From Methanothermococcus okinawensis (GTDB lineage: Archaea > AGJL01 > Methanococci > Methanococcales > Methanococcaceae): DNA of 6,330 nucleotides. The notes below the pieces were generated by a model. It saw nothing but the letters and a program-made list of their open reading frames with translations, had not been told where the DNA came from and made no database searches. Location of the stretch: contig DQVU01000231.1 of assembly GCA_015661585.1 (NCBI GenBank), positions 1 through 6,330 on the forward strand, in the 5' to 3' direction. Position numbers and translations under genes: made by a program. Positions 4,555 through 6,330 of the stretch are shown piece after piece. Each line of letters begins with the position of its first letter. The first letter of the stretch is position 1.

Positions 4555-6330
4555 CTACTCAATTATAACACCACTACTCATTAACTCCTGAAGTATCTTC
4601 TTAGCAATCTTATCTCCAAGAATACTCCTAACCCTCTGGTAATTATCTAAGATATCCTGGGCGCTTTTTATCCCTGCATTATACAACTTCCTAGCCCTTG
4701 CCCTTCCTATATGCTTTATTTTCAGTAGATCTATAAGTTCCTTACTTGCACCGTACTCTATCCTTATTTCCAACTCCTCCAAGGCCTGGGAGATAATTTC
4801 ATTTTCTATGTTAAGAATTTTATAGAGTTCTCCTGTTGCATGTATTAGCCACTTTGCCTGTTCAACTCTGTATCTTAAAATTCCAGGTTCTATATTGTAT
4901 CTCTCTAAGATCTCCTTCTCTGGTACCTCGTTTATCCAGTCGTAAAAGATCTTTGCATTTTTAATACATTGCAGGTCTATTTCATTCCTTATATATATTC
5001 CTCTTCTTAGAGCCTCGTAGGTTAAGGATTCCTTTTCATCCCTTCCTACCCAAGGTAAAGGTAACATCTCTGAAGTCTTCGAGATGAGATAGAGAATATA
5101 GAAGGTAGTATAATCAAGGAGATTTTCATCCCTAAGGTATCTAATTCTTTTTAAATTTTTATTAAGTTTCCATAACTCTTCTATTATAACTTTTCCACTT
5201 AAGGGATCTATATACAATTCAGATACTCTTCTCCCAAGTGGTGTTACCCTGTATCTTTCCCTCCCTCTGTATATAGATATACCATTCTCGTCTAAGGTTA
5301 GCATTTTTACTCCATATTCATCTCCTCTACCTTCTACTATAATAAATCCATTATACTCTAGAAATTGTATAACTTCTTCAATCTCATCTAGAATCTGTAA
5401 GATACTCTGTGATTGATGAGCGTAGAAGGTATTTTTTATAAAGTTCCTTAAACTCTCCCTGTCTTTAACATCCCCGAGGGCTATCAATCCGAGAACATGA
5501 GATCTTAATATCTGAGATTGGGTTAATTGTGAAAAGACATGTTCTGCTGGTCCTACAAGGTATTTCTTTATTATCTCTGTCCTTACCATTCCATCAACGT
5601 ATATTATACCCTCACCGTAGGGATCTAAGTTTGGACGTCCGGCCCTCCCAATACACTGTTGTATCTCCATCCTTGGAATGTAATCCATCTTACTTCTACT
5701 GAATCTCTTAAGATCCTTCACTATGGCTCTCCTACAGGGAACGTTGACCCCCATACTCAAGGTGGGAGTACAGCAGATAACCTTTATAACTCTCCTCCGA
5801 AAAGCATCCTCTACAATCTTCCTCTGCTCGTATGCTAAACCTGCATGGTGGAATGCAACACCCCTCTCTATGCACTTTGCGAGGGTTTTACAGATTTCCG
5901 TTGGACTATCAAATACACTTAGGATCCCCTCTTTTATACTCCTAAGTTCCTTCAACTCCTCCTGAGAGAGATACCCTCTTAGATCCAACTTTTTAGACTC
6001 AGCGACAGCGTTCTTCTTAGAGTTGCAAAATATAAGTACAGAACCTCCATCTAACACACAATCTACAACAAGATTGAACAACACACTTCTACTGTTGCTA
6101 TACGCTTTCAATTGATATACCTCTACAACCTCTCCATCCTCTCCGATAAATAGAATCTTGTCCCTATACCCTATACCCTTCTTCAACTTAACGGGTCTCC
6201 AATCATCTATAACTAATTCAGCCTCCAACCAACTTGCCAACTCCTCTGGGTTTCCTATGGTGGCAGAGAGTCCAATTATCTGGACGTTGTACTTACTCTT
6301 CAACTTGGTGATAAGTACCTCTAAGGTACC
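4555..6330 (-). CDS. hel308: ATP-dependent DNA helicase Hel308, C-terminal 591 residues (cut by window edge)
   Basis: Superfamily 2 Ski2-like 3'-to-5' DNA helicase that acts on stalled replication forks. The reading frame is open to the window edge (visible start GTLEVLITKL), so the TTG at 6301-6303 is not the start; about 150 residues with the Walker A and B motifs lie outside. Visible numbering: motif III in GLSATIGN (20-27); RecA2 with FCNSKKNA (101-108), HHAGLAYEQR (161-170), motif V TLSMGVNVP (190-198) and motif VI QCIGRAGRP (225-233); winged helix ending in YRVTPLGRRVSELYIDPLSG (360-379); ratchet domain about 385-520; C-terminal helix-hairpin-helix LLKIKHIGRARARKLYNAGI (535-554). Motif VI reads QCIGRAGRP where many homologues have QMAGRAGRP; the catalytic glutamine and arginines are kept. 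The stop is TAG. The RAR-containing C-terminus and domain order separate it from other Ski2-like helicases. No co-directional partner follows closely. Confidence 0.96.
   Translation of the reverse strand, partial: GTLEVLITKLKSKYNVQIIGLSATIGNPEELASWLEAELVIDDWRPVKLKKGIGYRDKILFIGEDGEVVEVYQLKAYSNSRSVLFNLVVDCVLDGGSVLIFCNSKKNAVAESKKLDLRGYLSQEELKELRSIKEGILSVFDSPTEICKTLAKCIERGVAFHHAGLAYEQRKIVEDAFRRRVIKVICCTPTLSMGVNVPCRRAIVKDLKRFSRSKMDYIPRMEIQQCIGRAGRPNLDPYGEGIIYVDGMVRTEIIKKYLVGPAEHVFSQLTQSQILRSHVLGLIALGDVKDRESLRNFIKNTFYAHQSQSILQILDEIEEVIQFLEYNGFIIVEGRGDEYGVKMLTLDENGISIYRGRERYRVTPLGRRVSELYIDPLSGKVIIEELWKLNKNLKRIRYLRDENLLDYTTFYILYLISKTSEMLPLPWVGRDEKESLTYEALRRGIYIRNEIDLQCIKNAKIFYDWINEVPEKEILERYNIEPGILRYRVEQAKWLIHATGELYKILNIENEIISQALEELEIRIEYGASKELIDLLKIKHIGRARARKLYNAGIKSAQDILDNYQRVRSILGDKIAKKILQELMSSGVIIE

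Noticed and set aside
6301..6303. TTG as start codon of the helicase
   Set aside because: The frame stays open to the window edge and the upstream residues GTLEVLITK match the Hel308 sequence before motif III, so the gene begins outside the window.

Overview
The window looks like a chromosomal segment of an archaeon, most likely a methanogen of the order Methanococcales (Methanocaldococcus, Methanothermococcus or Methanotorris-like). The reasons are very AT-rich intergenic DNA, ribosome binding sites of the GGTGA type, an archaeal SRP54, and the archaeal repair helicase Hel308. The lineage is inferred from protein character and composition, not from a search.

Layout. Positions 1-621 hold the N-terminal 207 codons of SRP54 on the minus strand; its 3' end lies beyond the left edge. 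Positions 622-1163 form an AT-rich gap. Inside it is a structured plus-strand block (about 925-1078) with a TATA-like box, three hairpins and a U-rich tail, which could be a small RNA gene. A LysR-type regulator (1790-2677) and a UbiX flavin prenyltransferase (1164-1721) follow on the minus strand, in the order lysR then ubiX, 68 bp apart. The lysR promoter region (2678-2867) is shared with a divergent small DUF2304-type membrane protein (2868-3212, plus). That gene runs tail to tail, with an 18 bp gap, into a SagB-like nitroreductase (3231-3818, minus). A second long AT-rich gap covers 3819-4554. The right end (4555-6330, minus) holds the C-terminal 591 residues of Hel308, cut by the window edge.

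How the genes relate. SRP54 (membrane protein targeting) and Hel308 (fork repair) are housekeeping genes on either side of a less conserved four-gene block. UbiX supplies prenylated FMN to UbiD-type decarboxylases, which in most archaea probably include the decarboxylase of the modified mevalonate pathway; no ubiD is in the window. The nitroreductase is a second flavin-linked enzyme. The divergent lysR promoter carries a palindrome of LysR type, TTGG-N7-CCAA, so autoregulation of lysR is plausible, and ubiX may be co-expressed with it. No CRISPR, transposase, tRNA or rRNA was seen.

I found no clear new multi-gene system. The observations most worth checking are the possible small RNA upstream of srp54, two weakly similar hairpin elements in the two gaps flanking the four-gene block, and the operator-like palindrome at lysR.
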